A DNA stretch of 64,000 nucleotides from Gordonia sp. (in: high G+C Gram-positive bacteria) (GCF_020438995.1 NZ_JAGQTN010000089.1:1-64000); one strand, 5' to 3'. Counted from the stretch's first letter, positions 28,238 to 39,064 are shown. The notes: generated by a model from the letters alone, not told the origin. Translations and numbers: made by a program.

Positions 28238-29092
28238 GTGGCAACAATTGAGGAGATCCTGCGTCTCGAACCGATCGAGAAGGACATCTACCGCGGTCCG
28301 GCCTTCGCGAGCAGCCTGGTCCGGACCTTCGGTGGTCAGGTGGCAGCCCAAGCCCTGACCTCGGCGACGCATACCGTGGACGAGACCTACCACGTGCATT
28401 CGCTGCACGGATACTTTCTGCGGCCCGGGAACCCCGACAAACAGACCGTGTTCCTGGTCGACCGCATCCGGGACGGACGGTCGTTCGTGACGCGCCGGGT
28501 CACCGGTATCCAGGACGGTGAGGCCATCTTCAGCATGTCGGTGTCGTTCCACGTGCAGGACGACGAGGGCCTCGAGCATCAGGACCTGATGCCGCCGGCG
28601 CCGCAACCCACCGAACTGCTCGATCGGCACGACGACGCGACCGCCGAGGACAAGGCCGTCTACCGGGAATGGGACAACTTCGACATCCGGATCGTGCCGC
28701 GCGAGAAGATGGTCACCAACGACTATCTCGCCGCGCAGCAGCGTGTCTGGTTCCGGTACCGCCATCCGTTGCCGGACGATCAGGTCTTCCACGTCGCAAC
28801 CTTGGCGTATATGAGCGATATGACGCTGCTCGGCTCTTCGCGGGTGCCGCATCGCGGTGTGCAGGCACAGGGCGCCTCGCTCGATCACGCGATGTGGTTC
28901 CTGCGGCCGTTCCGCACCGACGAGTGGCTGCTCTACGACCAGACGTCGCCGTCGGCCGCGGGGGGCCGCGCACTGACGCAGGGGCGGATCTTCGACCTCA
29001 AGGGCCGTATGGTGGCTGCGGTCACCCAAGAGGGACTGGCCCGCGTCGGACGCGTCTTGCCGAAGGATCAGTACGCACGGCAGGACAAGTGA
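28238..29092 (+). CDS. tesB: Acyl-CoA thioesterase II (TesB family)
   Basis: The protein has 284 residues and is a double hot-dog enzyme. Typical segments are [10 protein letters not shown] (near 31), [13 protein letters not shown] (near 54), the catalytic-Asp region [26 protein letters not shown] and the C-terminal [17 protein letters not shown]. It hydrolyses medium- and long-chain acyl-CoA. The neighbour order (then pdxT, yebC) matches tesB2 of M. tuberculosis. Its stop overlaps the pdxT start (GTGA). Confidence 0.93.
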   Translation: MATIEEILRLEPIEKDIYRGPAFASSLVRTFGGQVAAQALTSATHTVDETYHVHSLHGYFLRPGNPDKQTVFLVDRIRDGRSFVTRRVTGIQDGEAIFSMSVSFHVQDDEGLEHQDLMPPAPQPTELLDRHDDATAEDKAVYREWDNFDIRIVPREKMVTNDYLAAQQRVWFRYRHPLPDDQVFHVATLAYMSDMTLLGSSRVPHRGVQAQGASLDHAMWFLRPFRTDEWLLYDQTSPSAAGGRALTQGRIFDLKGRMVAAVTQEGLARVGRVLPKDQYARQDK

Positions 29093-29781
29093 CCGCCCCC
29101 GGCAGCACCGGTCCGCACGTCAGCAGCCCCGACTCCAGGCCACTTGTCGGTGTCCTGGCGTTGCAGGGTGATGTCCGTGAGCATCTGGCGGCCCTGGAAG
29201 TGTCGGGTGCACGCGCCGTGACCGTGCGTCGGGCCGCTGAACTCGATGCCGTCGACGGTCTGGTCATCCCCGGCGGCGAGTCGACCACGATGAGTCACCT
29301 GCTGACCGTCCTCGACCTGTTCGAGCCACTGGCAGCGCGGCTGGCGGCCGGGCTTCCCGCCTACGGGTCGTGCGCCGGGATGATCATGCTCGCGAGCACC
29401 ATCCTCGACACCAGACCCGATGCCAAGCACCTGGACGCACTTGATATCACGGTGCGCCGCAACGCTTTCGGACGCCAGGTCGAATCCTTCGAGACCGATC
29501 TGGACATCGCGGGGATCACCGACGGTCCCGATGCCGCTCCGATGCGGGCCGTGTTCATCCGGGCACCGTGGGTCGAGTCGGTGTCGCCGCATGTGCAGGT
29601 GCTCGCGCGGGTTCCGGACGGGCCCGCTCAGGGCCGGATCGTCGCCGTGCGGCAAGGCGCGGTACTGGCCACCTCCTTCCACCCCGAGGTGACCGGGGAC
29701 CGCCGGGTACACGCGTATTTCGTAGACATGGTTCGGGAGGTGTCCGGCGGCAATCGTGGCGTCGGTAATATCGACACCTGA
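29089..29781 (+). CDS. pdxT: Pyridoxal 5'-phosphate synthase glutaminase subunit PdxT
   Basis: The protein has 230 residues. It is a class I glutaminase: [20 protein letters not shown], nucleophile Cys in [10 protein letters not shown] and the His/Glu pair in SFHPEVTGD. It hydrolyses glutamine and channels ammonia to PdxS. It overlaps tesB by 4 nt, so its expression is tied to the thioesterase rather than directly to pdxS. Confidence 0.96.
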   Translation: MTAPGSTGPHVSSPDSRPLVGVLALQGDVREHLAALEVSGARAVTVRRAAELDAVDGLVIPGGESTTMSHLLTVLDLFEPLAARLAAGLPAYGSCAGMIMLASTILDTRPDAKHLDALDITVRRNAFGRQVESFETDLDIAGITDGPDAAPMRAVFIRAPWVESVSPHVQVLARVPDGPAQGRIVAVRQGAVLATSFHPEVTGDRRVHAYFVDMVREVSGGNRGVGNIDT

Positions 29782-29885
29782 TCGAACGCCGACCCATGGG
29801 GCATGGCATCACGTGGGCGCAGCAGGCGTCCGTACGGGCCTGCCAGGGGCACCGACGCAACGGGAACGACGACACCGGGAGAACT

Positions 29886-30641
29886 ATGAGCGGCCATTCC
29901 AAATGGGCCACCACCAAGCACAAGAAGGCGGTCATCGACGCCAAACGCGGCAAGATGTTCGCCAAGCTCATCAAGAACATCGAGGTGGCGGCCCGCACCG
30001 GTGGTGGCGACCCGGCAGGCAACCCGACGCTCTACGACGCCATTCAGAAGGCCAAGAAGTCGTCGGTCCCCAACGACAACATCGAACGCGCCCGTAAACG
30101 CGGCGGTGGTGAAGAGGCCGGCGGCGCCGACTGGCAGACCATCATGTACGAGGGTTACGGACCCAACGGGGTGGCGATCCTCATCGAGTGCCTGACCGAC
30201 AACCGCAACCGCGCCGCCGGTGAGGTCCGTACGGCGATGACCCGCAACGGCGGCAACATGGCAGACCCGGGTTCGGTGGCGTACCTGTTCACCCGCAAGG
30301 GCGTGGTGACGCTGGAGAAGGGCGGCCAGAGCGAAGACGATGTGCTGATGGCCGTCCTCGACGCCGGTGCCGAGGAAGTCACCGACCTCGGCGAGACGTT
30401 CGAGGTCGTCAGTGAGCCCACCGACCTGATCGCGGTGCGCTCGGCGTTGCAGGCCGCGGGCATCGACTACGACTCCGCCGAGGCGAGCTTCCGTGCCTCG
30501 GTGGAGGTGGCGGTCGACGCCGACGGCGCGCGCAAGGTCTTCAAACTGATCGACGCGCTCGAAGACTCCGACGACGTGCAGAACGTGTACAGCAATGTCG
30601 ACATCAGTGACGAGGTACTCGCCGAACTCGAGAACGACTGA
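29886..30641 (+). CDS. YebC/PmpR family regulatory or ribosome-associated protein
   Basis: The protein has 251 residues. The start ATG gives the invariant [15 protein letters not shown] terminus. Later conserved blocks are [42 protein letters not shown] and VAYLFTRKG. Family members act as transcription regulators or help translation of proline stretches. The Rv2603c ortholog has the same position upstream of ruvC in mycobacteria. Confidence 0.95.
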   Translation: MSGHSKWATTKHKKAVIDAKRGKMFAKLIKNIEVAARTGGGDPAGNPTLYDAIQKAKKSSVPNDNIERARKRGGGEEAGGADWQTIMYEGYGPNGVAILIECLTDNRNRAAGEVRTAMTRNGGNMADPGSVAYLFTRKGVVTLEKGGQSEDDVLMAVLDAGAEEVTDLGETFEVVSEPTDLIAVRSALQAAGIDYDSAEASFRASVEVAVDADGARKVFKLIDALEDSDDVQNVYSNVDISDEVLAELEND

Positions 30642-30651
30642 GCCTCATACC

Positions 30652-30687
30652 CACCAAAGGCGCCGCCTACGGGCGGCGCCTTTGGTG
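30652..30687 (+). terminator. Strong hairpin terminator between yebC and ruvC
   Basis: A perfect 16-bp stem (30652-30667 with 30672-30687) closes a TACG tetraloop of the stable UNCG class in RNA. It begins 11 nt after the yebC stop and insulates the SOS-controlled ruv operon. Confidence 0.85.
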
Positions 30688-30756
30688 TCCGGGTAGTGCC
30701 CGGCCCGGAGTGTGGAGTGTTGTTGTGGAGCGGTGTCCGACCGACCCGATACGATG

Positions 30757-30772
30757 TCGAACAGTTGTTCTC
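30757..30772 (+). promoter_or_regulatory. LexA (SOS) box of the ruvCAB operon
   Basis: The 16-mer is TCGAACAGTTGTTCTC. The actinobacterial LexA consensus is TCGAAC-N4-GTTCGA, so the left half is perfect and the right half keeps GTTC. It lies 35 nt before the ruvC start, the expected place for repression of this DNA repair operon. Confidence 0.82.
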
Positions 30773-30791
30773 TATGTCGGGAGGTGTGCGG

Positions 30792-31376
30792 GTGCGGGTG
30801 ATGGGTGTGGATCCCGGCTTGACCAGGTGCGGTATCGCGTTGGTCGAATCCGGTAAAGGACGTTCGGTCACCGCCCTCGACGTCGACGTTGTCCGCACGC
30901 CCACCGATATGGACCTCGCGCAGCGGTTGCTGGCCGTGTACACCGCCGCGTGCCACTGGCTCGACGTCCATCAGCCCGACGTCGTCGCCATCGAGCGGGT
31001 GTTCGCCCAGAACCAGGTATCGACGGCGATGGGTACCGCCCAGGCCGGGGGAGTGATCGCCCTCGCCGCCGGCCAGCGCGACATTCCGGTGCGATTCCAC
31101 ACCCCGTCCGAGGTCAAGGCCGCGGTCACCGGCAGCGGCCGGGCAGACAAGGCCCAGGTCACCACCATGGTGACCCGGATTCTCGGCATGCAGACCAAAC
31201 CCAGACCCGCCGACGCCGCCGACGCGCTCGCGCTGGCCATCTGCCACTGCTGGCGCGGCCCGATGGCCGAACGGATGGAGGAGGCCAAACACCGCGCCGA
31301 CGTCCTCGCCGCCCGGCACCGCGCCCGCCTCGCCCAGGCCGCCGGAAGTACTCAGGCCGCAGGAAGTGCCCGATGA
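30792..31376 (+). CDS. ruvC: Holliday junction endonuclease RuvC
   Basis: The protein has 194 residues. The start is set at GTG 30792 because GGGAGG ends 7 nt upstream; GTG 30786 and 30798 are close alternatives. Catalytic acids are visible in [19 protein letters not shown] and [14 protein letters not shown]. It resolves Holliday junctions with RuvAB. A repetitive Ala/Gly/Ser tail follows the core. Its stop overlaps ruvA (ATGA). Confidence 0.96.
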   Translation: MRVMGVDPGLTRCGIALVESGKGRSVTALDVDVVRTPTDMDLAQRLLAVYTAACHWLDVHQPDVVAIERVFAQNQVSTAMGTAQAGGVIALAAGQRDIPVRFHTPSEVKAAVTGSGRADKAQVTTMVTRILGMQTKPRPADAADALALAICHCWRGPMAERMEEAKHRADVLAARHRARLAQAAGSTQAAGSAR

Positions 31377-31969
31377 TCGCGTCCGTCCGGGGCCCGGTGA
31401 TCGACGTCGCGCTCGACCACGTCGTCATCGACTGCGCCGGCGTCGGATACCGCGTCCTGGTCACACCGCCGACGCTGGCCACGGTACGTCGCGGTGTCGA
31501 GACCACCTTGCTCACCACGATGATCGTGCGCGAGGACTCGATGACCCTGTACGGGTTCGTCGACCCGGACGCACGCTCGCTGTTCGGGCTGTTGCAGACG
31601 GTGACCGGGGTGGGACCGAGACTGGCGATGGCCACCCTGGCCGTCCTCGAACCGGACGCACTGCGGCGGGCGCTGGCCGATTCGGACACCAAAGCACTCA
31701 TGTCGGTGCCGGGGATCGGTAAGCGGGTCGCCGAACGGCTCGTCGTCGAACTGCGTGACAAGGTCGACCTTCCGGTCGGCGCAGTAGGACAGGGCACCGA
31801 TTCCGCGGGCGGACCATTGCGCGGACAGGTGACCGAGGCGCTGGTCGGTCTGGGTTTCACCGTGGCCGCCGCCGACAAGGCCGTGCAGTCCGTGCTCGCC
31901 GACAACCCCGGCGCCGACGCGTCCACCGCGCTACGCGCCGCGCTCAGCTGCCTCGGCAAGACATCATGA
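31373..31969 (+). CDS. ruvA: Holliday junction DNA-binding protein RuvA
   Basis: The protein has 198 residues: N-terminal OB fold ([12 protein letters not shown]...), two helix-hairpin-helix motifs ([14 protein letters not shown] and [13 protein letters not shown]) and a C-terminal RuvB-binding domain ([18 protein letters not shown]). It binds four-way junctions and recruits RuvB. It is the second gene of the SOS-controlled operon. Confidence 0.96.
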   Translation: MIASVRGPVIDVALDHVVIDCAGVGYRVLVTPPTLATVRRGVETTLLTTMIVREDSMTLYGFVDPDARSLFGLLQTVTGVGPRLAMATLAVLEPDALRRALADSDTKALMSVPGIGKRVAERLVVELRDKVDLPVGAVGQGTDSAGGPLRGQVTEALVGLGFTVAAADKAVQSVLADNPGADASTALRAALSCLGKTS

Positions 31970-31988
31970 CGGGCGTCGGGAGGCCGTG

Positions 31989-33080
31989 ATGGACGAGCAC
32001 GACGACGCGCCGGGACAGTTCTCGGAGATCGATGCGTCCCCGATACCCGGAGACAAGGATTTCGACGCAGGCCTGCGGCCACGGTCGCTGGCCGACTTCA
32101 TCGGCCAGCCGAAGGTGTGTGAACAGCTGGAGCTGGTGTTGCAGGGTGCCAAGGGCCGCGGCAGTACTCCCGACCACATCCTGCTGTCGGGCCCGCCCGG
32201 CCTCGGCAAGACCTCCTTGGCAATGATCATCGCCTCGGAGATGGGAGCGGCGATCCGCGTCACATCGGGACCCGCACTCGAACGTGCCGGCGACCTGGCG
32301 GCGATGCTGTCCAACCTGGTCGAGGGCGATGTGCTGTTCATCGACGAGATCCACCGCATCGCCCGGCCGGCCGAGGAGATGCTGTATCTGGCGATGGAGG
32401 ACTTCCGCGTCGACGTGGTGGTCGGCAAAGGGCCCGGTGCCACATCGATTCCGCTCGATGTCGCGCCGTTCACTCTGGTCGGCGCCACCACCCGGTCCGG
32501 TGCGCTGACCGGGCCGCTGCGCGACCGCTTCGGTTTCACCGCGCACATGGAGTTCTACGAGACCGATGAGCTGGTCCGGGTACTGCGCCGGTCGGCGGGC
32601 ATCCTCGGCATCGTGATGCGACCCGACGCGGCCACCGAGATCGCCCGACGCTCCCGCGGCACGCCCCGGATCGCCAACCGGCTGCTGCGGCGGGTCCGCG
32701 ACTACGCAGAGGTCCGCGGCGACGGCAAGGTCACCGTCGCCGTCGCTCGTGCGGCGCTGGCCGTGTACGACGTCGACGATCTCGGCTTCGACCGGCTCGA
32801 TCGCGCCGTGCTGGGCGCGCTGATCCGCGGTTTCGGTGGGGGACCGGTCGGTGTGTCCACGCTCGCGGTGGCGGTCGGTGAGGAGCCGGCCACCGTCGAA
32901 GAGGTGTGTGAACCGTTCCTGGTGCGGGCGGGGATGATCGCCCGCACGCCGCGCGGACGGGTGGCCACCGCCGCGGCGTGGCAGCATCTGGGACTGACAC
33001 CCCCGGCGGGCGCCCTGAACGCGACCTTCGCGGTCCGGGCCCGCGACGACGCCACCGGGTCCCTGTTCGACGAGCTCTGA
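31989..33080 (+). CDS. ruvB: Holliday junction branch migration ATPase RuvB
   Basis: The protein has 363 residues from ATG 31989 (GGGAGG five bases upstream; GTG 31986 is less well spaced). It is an AAA+ ATPase: [13 protein letters not shown], Walker [11 protein letters not shown], Walker B LFIDEIHR, sensor [18 protein letters not shown] and the C-terminal winged helix ([18 protein letters not shown]). It drives branch migration with RuvA. Confidence 0.97.
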   Translation: MDEHDDAPGQFSEIDASPIPGDKDFDAGLRPRSLADFIGQPKVCEQLELVLQGAKGRGSTPDHILLSGPPGLGKTSLAMIIASEMGAAIRVTSGPALERAGDLAAMLSNLVEGDVLFIDEIHRIARPAEEMLYLAMEDFRVDVVVGKGPGATSIPLDVAPFTLVGATTRSGALTGPLRDRFGFTAHMEFYETDELVRVLRRSAGILGIVMRPDAATEIARRSRGTPRIANRLLRRVRDYAEVRGDGKVTVAVARAALAVYDVDDLGFDRLDRAVLGALIRGFGGGPVGVSTLAVAVGEEPATVEEVCEPFLVRAGMIARTPRGRVATAAAWQHLGLTPPAGALNATFAVRARDDATGSLFDEL

Positions 33081-33242
33081 TCGTGCTGTGCCGGGCGGCA
33101 TCGGCCCCGGGCGCGCGGGCGTGGAATCGGGGCCCGTACGGGTCATGGCACACTAGGGGGAGAGGTCGGGCCGCTTCCCGCGTGGATGAACGCGGCCCGA
33201 ATCACCTGACGACACGACACCTCAAGGATCGAAGCGCACACC

Positions 33243-33665
33243 ATGGAGCTACTTTTCCCCCTGATGCTGGCCCTCATGGCCGGCTTCATGTTCATCAGCA
33301 TCCGCAAGCAGAAGAAGCGGATGCAGGAAATGCAGGAGATGCAGAACGACGTGTCGGTGGGCACGCGTCTACAGCTGACATCGGGCTTGTTCGGTACCGT
33401 CGTCGACGCCGACAACAGCGACTACATCGACGTGGAGATCGCGACCGGAGTGGTCACCCGCTGGAACCGGCTGGCGATCATGCGCGTTGTGCAGACCGAG
33501 GACGCCGCCGAAACCTACCCGGGTGCGGTATCGACCTCCTACCTCGACGATCTCGATGACGACGACGATGACGATGACGATTTCGTCACCGACGACTACC
33601 TTGACGAGGACGACGCACCGGCAGACACCGACATCGCCGGAAAGCGTCCCGATCTGGAGAAGTGA
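33243..33665 (+). CDS. yajC: Preprotein translocase accessory subunit YajC
   Basis: The protein has 140 residues. One N-terminal membrane helix (about 3-19) is followed by RKQKKRMQEM and the conserved core LQLTSGLFGTVVDAD. The C terminus is extremely acidic with a run of nine Asp. YajC associates with SecDF. It lies 160 nt before secD. The 162-nt leader upstream contains a 9-bp hairpin (33166-33174 with 33192-33200) of unknown role. Confidence 0.93.
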   Translation: MELLFPLMLALMAGFMFISIRKQKKRMQEMQEMQNDVSVGTRLQLTSGLFGTVVDADNSDYIDVEIATGVVTRWNRLAIMRVVQTEDAAETYPGAVSTSYLDDLDDDDDDDDDFVTDDYLDEDDAPADTDIAGKRPDLEK

Positions 33666-33825
33666 CCCGTCTGGCGGACGTTCGATCTCCCGCCCGAACC
33701 GGCTGGCCCCGACACCAGCTACTGAAGACAAGCCCAGGAAGAACCCGCCCACCGGCCGTCGACCGACGGTCGGTCTCGTGCGGTCCGATTGACACCGCCC
33801 GCGGTCGAAGGAGACCTGAACAGCA

Positions 33826-35475
33826 GTGAGCACACCTCGCCGTACGGCCAAGCGGCCGGGACCTCGCAACGAGGTTTCGCCGTGGAAACCGTTGACCGCC
33901 TTTCTCGTCCTCCTCGCCGTCGTGTACGGGCTGGTGTTCTTCACCGGCGGCGGATCGGCGGAGCCGAAACTGGGCATCGACCTGCAGGGCGGCACCCGGG
34001 TCACGCTGACCGCCCGCACCCCGGACGGTAAGACTCCGTCGAAAGATCAGCTCGACCAGGCCAAACAGATCATTGAAAAGCGCGTCAACGGGCTCGGCGT
34101 CGCCGGTTCCGAAGTGGTCGTCAACGGCAACAACCTGGTGATCACCGTCCCCGGCAACGACGGAAAGCAAGCCCGCACGCTGGGACAGACCGCCCGGCTG
34201 TACGTGCGGCCGGTCACCACGGTGCAGGCCGCAGTCCCCCAGAAAACGGATGAGAAGGACACCAAGGACGGCGACGACGGCAAGACCCCGGCGCAGGGCA
34301 CCGAGGCCGAGCGCAAAGCCGCCCAGGCCGCGATCGAGGAGCAGCGCAAGCTGCGGCAGGCCCCGGCGAACGCCGACCAGAAGCGGATCGCGGAACTGAC
34401 CGCACAAATGGCCAAGATGGACTGCTCACCCGAGTTCAACGACCCGCTGCGCGGCAACGACCTGCCCGACCAGTACCTGGTGGCCTGTTCGCAGGACGGC
34501 ACCCAGGTATACCTGATGGAACCGCAGATCATCGACGGCCGTGACATCGCGAGCGCCTCCGCGGGCACCAACGACCGCGGCGAATGGGTCGTTATGGTCG
34601 AGTTCAAGGGCAAGGCCCGCAATTTCTGGCCCGAGTACACCGGCAAGAACATCGGCAAGCAGACCGCGTTCACCCTCGACACCGAGGTCGTGTCGGCGCC
34701 CAGCATCAACGGTGCCATCACCACCCGTCAGACCGAGATCACCGGATCGTTCAACCAGAGTTCGTCCAAGGACCTGGCCAACGTCCTCAAGTACGGTTCG
34801 CTGCCGCTGTCTTTCGAGGCCTCCGACGCCGAGACCGTGTCGGCGACCCTCGGCAAGGAGTCGCTGCGGGCGGGCCTGATCGCCGGCGCGGTCGGCCTGA
34901 TCGCGTGCCTGCTGTACGCGCTGGCGTACTACCGGATGCTCGGCGTGCTCACCTTCCTGTCACTGGTCCTGGCCGGTCTGCAGGTGTACGGCATCATCGT
35001 GCTGCTGGGCCGGTGGATCGGGTTCACCCTCGACCTGGCCGGTATCGCCGGCCTCATCATCGGTATCGGTATGACCGCCGACTCGTTCGTCGTCTACTTC
35101 GAACGCATCAAGGACGAGATACGCGAGGGCAGAACGTTCAGATCGGCGGTCCCGCGCGGCTGGGTCAGCGCGCGACGCACCATCTGGACCGGCAACATGG
35201 TCAGCCTCATCGCCGCCGTCGTCATCTACATCCTGGCCGTCGGCGAGGTTCGCGGTTTCGCGTTCACCTTGGGCCTGACCACCGTGCTCGACGTCGTCGT
35301 GGTGTTCCTGGTGACCCACCCGCTGGTGGTGCTCGCCACCAGGTCGCCGTTCCTGTCGCAGCCCAAGGTCAACGGCCTTGGCGCGGTCAGTGAGGTCGCC
35401 GCGCAGCGCAAGGCTGCGGCACGGGCACAAGCAGCGGTTAAAGCGGCCGAGGCCGGGGAAGGAGCGGTCCGGTGA
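33826..35475 (+). CDS. secD: Protein translocase subunit SecD
   Basis: The protein has 549 residues and six membrane helices. The first helix precedes LGIDLQGGTRVTL, the SecD D1 signature; a large periplasmic P1 region follows, with a Lys/Asp/Gln-rich insert (about 135-190) typical of actinobacteria. The C-terminal helices contain GIAGLIIGIGMTADSFVVYFERIKDE, with the conserved Asp of the proton path. It uses the proton gradient to help export after SecA. It overlaps secF by 4 nt. Confidence 0.96.
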   Translation: MSTPRRTAKRPGPRNEVSPWKPLTAFLVLLAVVYGLVFFTGGGSAEPKLGIDLQGGTRVTLTARTPDGKTPSKDQLDQAKQIIEKRVNGLGVAGSEVVVNGNNLVITVPGNDGKQARTLGQTARLYVRPVTTVQAAVPQKTDEKDTKDGDDGKTPAQGTEAERKAAQAAIEEQRKLRQAPANADQKRIAELTAQMAKMDCSPEFNDPLRGNDLPDQYLVACSQDGTQVYLMEPQIIDGRDIASASAGTNDRGEWVVMVEFKGKARNFWPEYTGKNIGKQTAFTLDTEVVSAPSINGAITTRQTEITGSFNQSSSKDLANVLKYGSLPLSFEASDAETVSATLGKESLRAGLIAGAVGLIACLLYALAYYRMLGVLTFLSLVLAGLQVYGIIVLLGRWIGFTLDLAGIAGLIIGIGMTADSFVVYFERIKDEIREGRTFRSAVPRGWVSARRTIWTGNMVSLIAAVVIYILAVGEVRGFAFTLGLTTVLDVVVVFLVTHPLVVLATRSPFLSQPKVNGLGAVSEVAAQRKAAARAQAAVKAAEAGEGAVR

Positions 35476-36686
35476 CCACTCCCAACAACATCAGTGACAG
35501 CGCCGATCCGTCGACTTCCGACGAGAGTGCCCTGGAAGGAGCCGCCGGCGCGACCGAGGCCGACTTCGTCGCCGACAAGAATCGGTCGTTCTTCTCGCGC
35601 CTGTACACCGGTACCGGCGCCTTCGACATCATCGCCAAACGGCGCACGTGGTACATCGTCACGCTGATCATGATCGCCGTCTGCGGTCTGTCGATCCTTG
35701 TGCGCGGTTTCACCTTCGGTATCGATTTCGAGGGCGGCACCCAGATTGCGGTCCCGGCCTCCGCCGAGGTCACCCGCGACGCCGTCGAAACCGTGTACTC
35801 GGACACCTTCGGCAAAGAACCGGACAGCGTGCAGTCCGCGGGCAGCGGTTCCAGCGCCACCATCCAGCTCCGGTCCGAGCACCTGGACCAGGACCAGACC
35901 GTCCGGATCACCACCGCACTTGCCGACAGGTTCAGCTCGTCCATCACCGCCGACGACGTCTCCTCGTCGGATGTGAGCTCCACCTGGGGTGGGGAGATCA
36001 CCAAGAAGATGCTGATCGCGCTCGTCGTGTTCCTGGTGATCGTGTTCGTGTACATCGCGGTCCGCTTCGATCGGGAGATGTCGATCGCGGCGATGGCGTC
36101 GCTGTTCCTGGACATGGTGTTCACCGCCGGTATCTATTCGATCGTCGGCTGGGAGGTCACGCCGGCGACGGTGATCGGCTTGCTGACCATCCTCGGCTTC
36201 TCCATCTACGACACGGTGGTGGTGTTCGACAAGGTCGCCGAGAATACTCGCGGCTTCCTGCGCACCACGCGACGCACATATGCCGAACAGACCAACCTGG
36301 CCGTCAACCAGACCCTGATGCGCTCGATCAACACCACCGTCATCTCGGTGCTGCCGATCATCGCGCTGATGATCATCGCCGTGTGGCTGCTGGGCGTGGG
36401 TACCCTCAAGGACCTGGCGCTGATCCAGTTCGTCGGCGTGCTCGTCGGCACCTATTCGTCGATCTTCCTGGCCGCGCCGCTGCTGGTGACGCTCAAGGAG
36501 ATGCGCTCGGACGTCAAGGCACACACCGGCAAGGTGCTGGCCCGCCGTGCCCGCATCGAGGCCGGTGAACCGGAGCTCGCCGAACGTCGCACGAGCGCCG
36601 GGCGGGCGGGTCGGCGGGCGCAGTCCGACGACCGCGACACGGCCGTACCGGCCGGGAAGCGCAGGAGCCGGGGTCAGAACCGATAA
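35472..36686 (+). CDS. secF: Protein translocase subunit SecF
   Basis: The protein has 404 residues and six membrane helices. The signature FGIDFEGGTQIAVP follows the first helix, and ITILGFSIYDTVVVFDKVAEN-type motifs lie in the fourth. N- and C-terminal cytosolic extensions are charged; the C-terminal tail is Arg-rich. It forms the SecDF complex with the gene before it (GTGA overlap). Confidence 0.96.
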   Translation: MTTPNNISDSADPSTSDESALEGAAGATEADFVADKNRSFFSRLYTGTGAFDIIAKRRTWYIVTLIMIAVCGLSILVRGFTFGIDFEGGTQIAVPASAEVTRDAVETVYSDTFGKEPDSVQSAGSGSSATIQLRSEHLDQDQTVRITTALADRFSSSITADDVSSSDVSSTWGGEITKKMLIALVVFLVIVFVYIAVRFDREMSIAAMASLFLDMVFTAGIYSIVGWEVTPATVIGLLTILGFSIYDTVVVFDKVAENTRGFLRTTRRTYAEQTNLAVNQTLMRSINTTVISVLPIIALMIIAVWLLGVGTLKDLALIQFVGVLVGTYSSIFLAAPLLVTLKEMRSDVKAHTGKVLARRARIEAGEPELAERRTSAGRAGRRAQSDDRDTAVPAGKRRSRGQNR

Positions 36687-36696
36687 CGTCGCCGGT

Positions 36697-38427
36697 ATGA
36701 CAGCAAGACCCGGACGGACCGTCGTGCGTCTGCTCGCCCTGGTGCTCGGCCTCGTCACCGGTGCCGGAGTGGTGACCGCCTGCTCGGGGGAGACCCGGCC
36801 ACCCACCATCGACTATGTCGTCGATGCGGGCCTGACCACCTACAACGCCAATACCGTGACCGGGAACTCCGACGGTGCGCTGATGGCCGTGACACGGGTG
36901 CTGCCCGGGTTCAGTCTGCTCGGCAACAACGGTCAGGTGATGCCTGACCGCGACGTGGGTACGGTCACCGCCATCTCGCAGGCACCGCTCACCCTCCGGT
37001 ACGTCTTCTCGCCGCAGGCGGTGTTCTCCGACGGCACCCCCATGGACTGTGACGACCTGCTGCTGGCATGGGCTGCGATGAGCGGGCGCTTCCCCGGTTT
37101 CACACCGGCGACCACTGCCGGGTACCGCGACGTCCGGAACGTCGACTGCCGGGCCGGCGCCAAGACCGCCACCGTCGTTTTCGCGGCGGGCCGCGTCTAC
37201 CGGGACTGGTTGTCGCTGTTCGGTGCCGGGACCCTGCTGCCGGCGCACGTCGTCGCACGCAAGGCCGGGGTCGCCGATGTCGTCGCCGCCATCCGCGGCG
37301 GCAATCCCGCCAGGATCGGCAAACTCGCCAAGGCCTGGAACACGGGGTTCACGTTCCCCAACGGTGAACTGGAGCCGGCCGACTTTCCGGCGTCGGGCCC
37401 GTTCCGGATCTCGGCCGCCGACCCCGCCGAAGGTCTGGTCCTGGTCCCCAACGACAAATGGTGGGGCGATGCCCCGGCCGCCACGCGCATCGCCATCCGG
37501 GGGGCACGCCACGATCTGGCGGCGTTGACCTCAGGAGACTTCGATGTCGCCGATGTCGCGGACGGCATCGTCGACGGTGAGATCTCCAACTCGGCCACGA
37601 GCAAGGCCCCGGCTTCCGCTGGGCCTGTGGCCACGACGTCGTTGTCGATCGACGAGCTGGTGCTGTCCCAGCGTGGGGTGTTCTCCGATGTCCGGGTACG
37701 TCAGGCCTTCGCGCTGTGCGTGCCCCGGCCCGCCATAGCCACACAATTCGGTGCGGGTTCGCCGGTGTGGAATCTGCGCACCCAGGTGCCGGGCGACAGT
37801 TTGGCCGCACAGCTCAACGGTCAGGTCGGCCTGCGTTACGCACGCCCGGACATCATCGGTGCCCGCGAACTGCTCGGTCAGGCCGCGGCCTCGGGTGCGC
37901 AGGGCGTCAGCTCGAGCGCCGGCACCGGCGTCCGGGCGAAGGTCCGGATCGGTTACCGCACGCCCCACGCCCGCGACCAGGCGCTGGTCGCCGCGATCAC
38001 CGGATCGTGCCGCAAGGCGGGGATCGAGGTGACCGACGTAGGCTCCGACGACCTCGCGCCGACCGCTTTGGGTAAACGGGCCGACGCGTTGCTGATCAGC
38101 AGCGGCTCCGGATTTGCCGCGACCGGCGCGGCCAGCCCGATCCGGGACTCATACCGGCTACGTGCCGGAGACCCGTTGAACCTCGCCGGCGCCGACGACC
38201 CCCAGGTGTCGCAGGCGGTCGACACGCTGAGCGTGGTGACCTCCGCCACCGGTCAGCTCGATGCCGTCCGCACCATCGAGACCGGCGCCTGGTCGTCGAT
38301 GATGTCGATCCCGCTGGTCGTCACGCCCCGGGTGTACCGCTCCGGTGGCCGGGTCGCCCACGTGGTTCCCGGCCACGGCCGCAACGGGACCGGCTGGAAC
38401 ATGGATCGCTGGTCCCTCACCGAATGA
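36697..38427 (+). CDS. Lipoprotein, ABC-transporter solute-binding family 5 (Rv2585c type)
   Basis: The protein has 576 residues. The signal peptide ends in lipobox VTAC with Cys29, so it is a membrane-anchored extracellular lipoprotein. The body matches oligopeptide/dipeptide-binding proteins (QAVFSDGTPMDCDDLLLAW, NDKWWGDAP, VRQAFALCVPR). No permease or ATPase gene is nearby. In M. tuberculosis an equivalent gene lies between secF and apt. The ligand is unknown; a peptide or lipid is inferred from the family. ATG 36697 gives a correct signal peptide. Confidence 0.9.
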   Translation: MTARPGRTVVRLLALVLGLVTGAGVVTACSGETRPPTIDYVVDAGLTTYNANTVTGNSDGALMAVTRVLPGFSLLGNNGQVMPDRDVGTVTAISQAPLTLRYVFSPQAVFSDGTPMDCDDLLLAWAAMSGRFPGFTPATTAGYRDVRNVDCRAGAKTATVVFAAGRVYRDWLSLFGAGTLLPAHVVARKAGVADVVAAIRGGNPARIGKLAKAWNTGFTFPNGELEPADFPASGPFRISAADPAEGLVLVPNDKWWGDAPAATRIAIRGARHDLAALTSGDFDVADVADGIVDGEISNSATSKAPASAGPVATTSLSIDELVLSQRGVFSDVRVRQAFALCVPRPAIATQFGAGSPVWNLRTQVPGDSLAAQLNGQVGLRYARPDIIGARELLGQAAASGAQGVSSSAGTGVRAKVRIGYRTPHARDQALVAAITGSCRKAGIEVTDVGSDDLAPTALGKRADALLISSGSGFAATGAASPIRDSYRLRAGDPLNLAGADDPQVSQAVDTLSVVTSATGQLDAVRTIETGAWSSMMSIPLVVTPRVYRSGGRVAHVVPGHGRNGTGWNMDRWSLTE

Positions 38428-38476
38428 GCCGCTCGGCCGACGTACCGGATGCTGCCGGTCTTGCTACAGTTCGCCC

Positions 38477-39064
38477 GTGACCCCCTCGGATGACCGGCCG
38501 GCCGGCAGCACAGCGCATCACACACTCGATGAGGCGCGTGCGGCCATCGCGGCCCACACCCGGCTCGTCGCGGACTTCCCCGGCCCGGGTGTCCAGTTCA
38601 AGGATCTGACGCCTGTCCTCGCCGAATCGCGCGCCTTCGCCTCGATCATCACCGCCCTGGCACATGGCTGCCCCGATATCGACCTCGTCGGCGGCATCGA
38701 TGCCCGTGGATTCCTGCTTGGCGGTGCCGTCGCCCGTGAACTGGGTGTCGGTGTGCTGGCGGTCCGCAAGCAGGGCAAACTGCCGCCGCCCGTCCACACC
38801 GTCACCTACGACCTCGAATACGGTAGCGCGGCGCTGGAGATCCCCGCCGACGGCCTCGACCTGACAGGACGGCGGGTGCTGCTCATCGACGACGTCCTGG
38901 CCACCGGTGGCACCGCGGTCGCCGCGGCCACACTCATGCGTACCGCCGGCGCGCATGTGGTGCGGGTGTCGGTGATCATGGAGCTGACGGCGCTGGGCGG
39001 CAGGGCCACGATCGCCCGGGGCATCGGCTCCGACGTCGAGGTGCATGCTCTGGTCGCGGACTAG
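38477..39064 (+). CDS. apt: Adenine phosphoribosyltransferase
   Basis: The protein has 195 residues from GTG 38477. The core motifs are FPGPGVQFKDLTPVL, GGIDARGFLLGGAVA, RKQGKLPPPV and the PRPP loop VLLIDDVLATGGTA. It salvages adenine to AMP with PRPP. It is immediately upstream of rel, linking purine salvage and (p)ppGpp genes as in mycobacteria. Confidence 0.95.
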   Translation: MTPSDDRPAGSTAHHTLDEARAAIAAHTRLVADFPGPGVQFKDLTPVLAESRAFASIITALAHGCPDIDLVGGIDARGFLLGGAVARELGVGVLAVRKQGKLPPPVHTVTYDLEYGSAALEIPADGLDLTGRRVLLIDDVLATGGTAVAAATLMRTAGAHVVRVSVIMELTALGGRATIARGIGSDVEVHALVAD

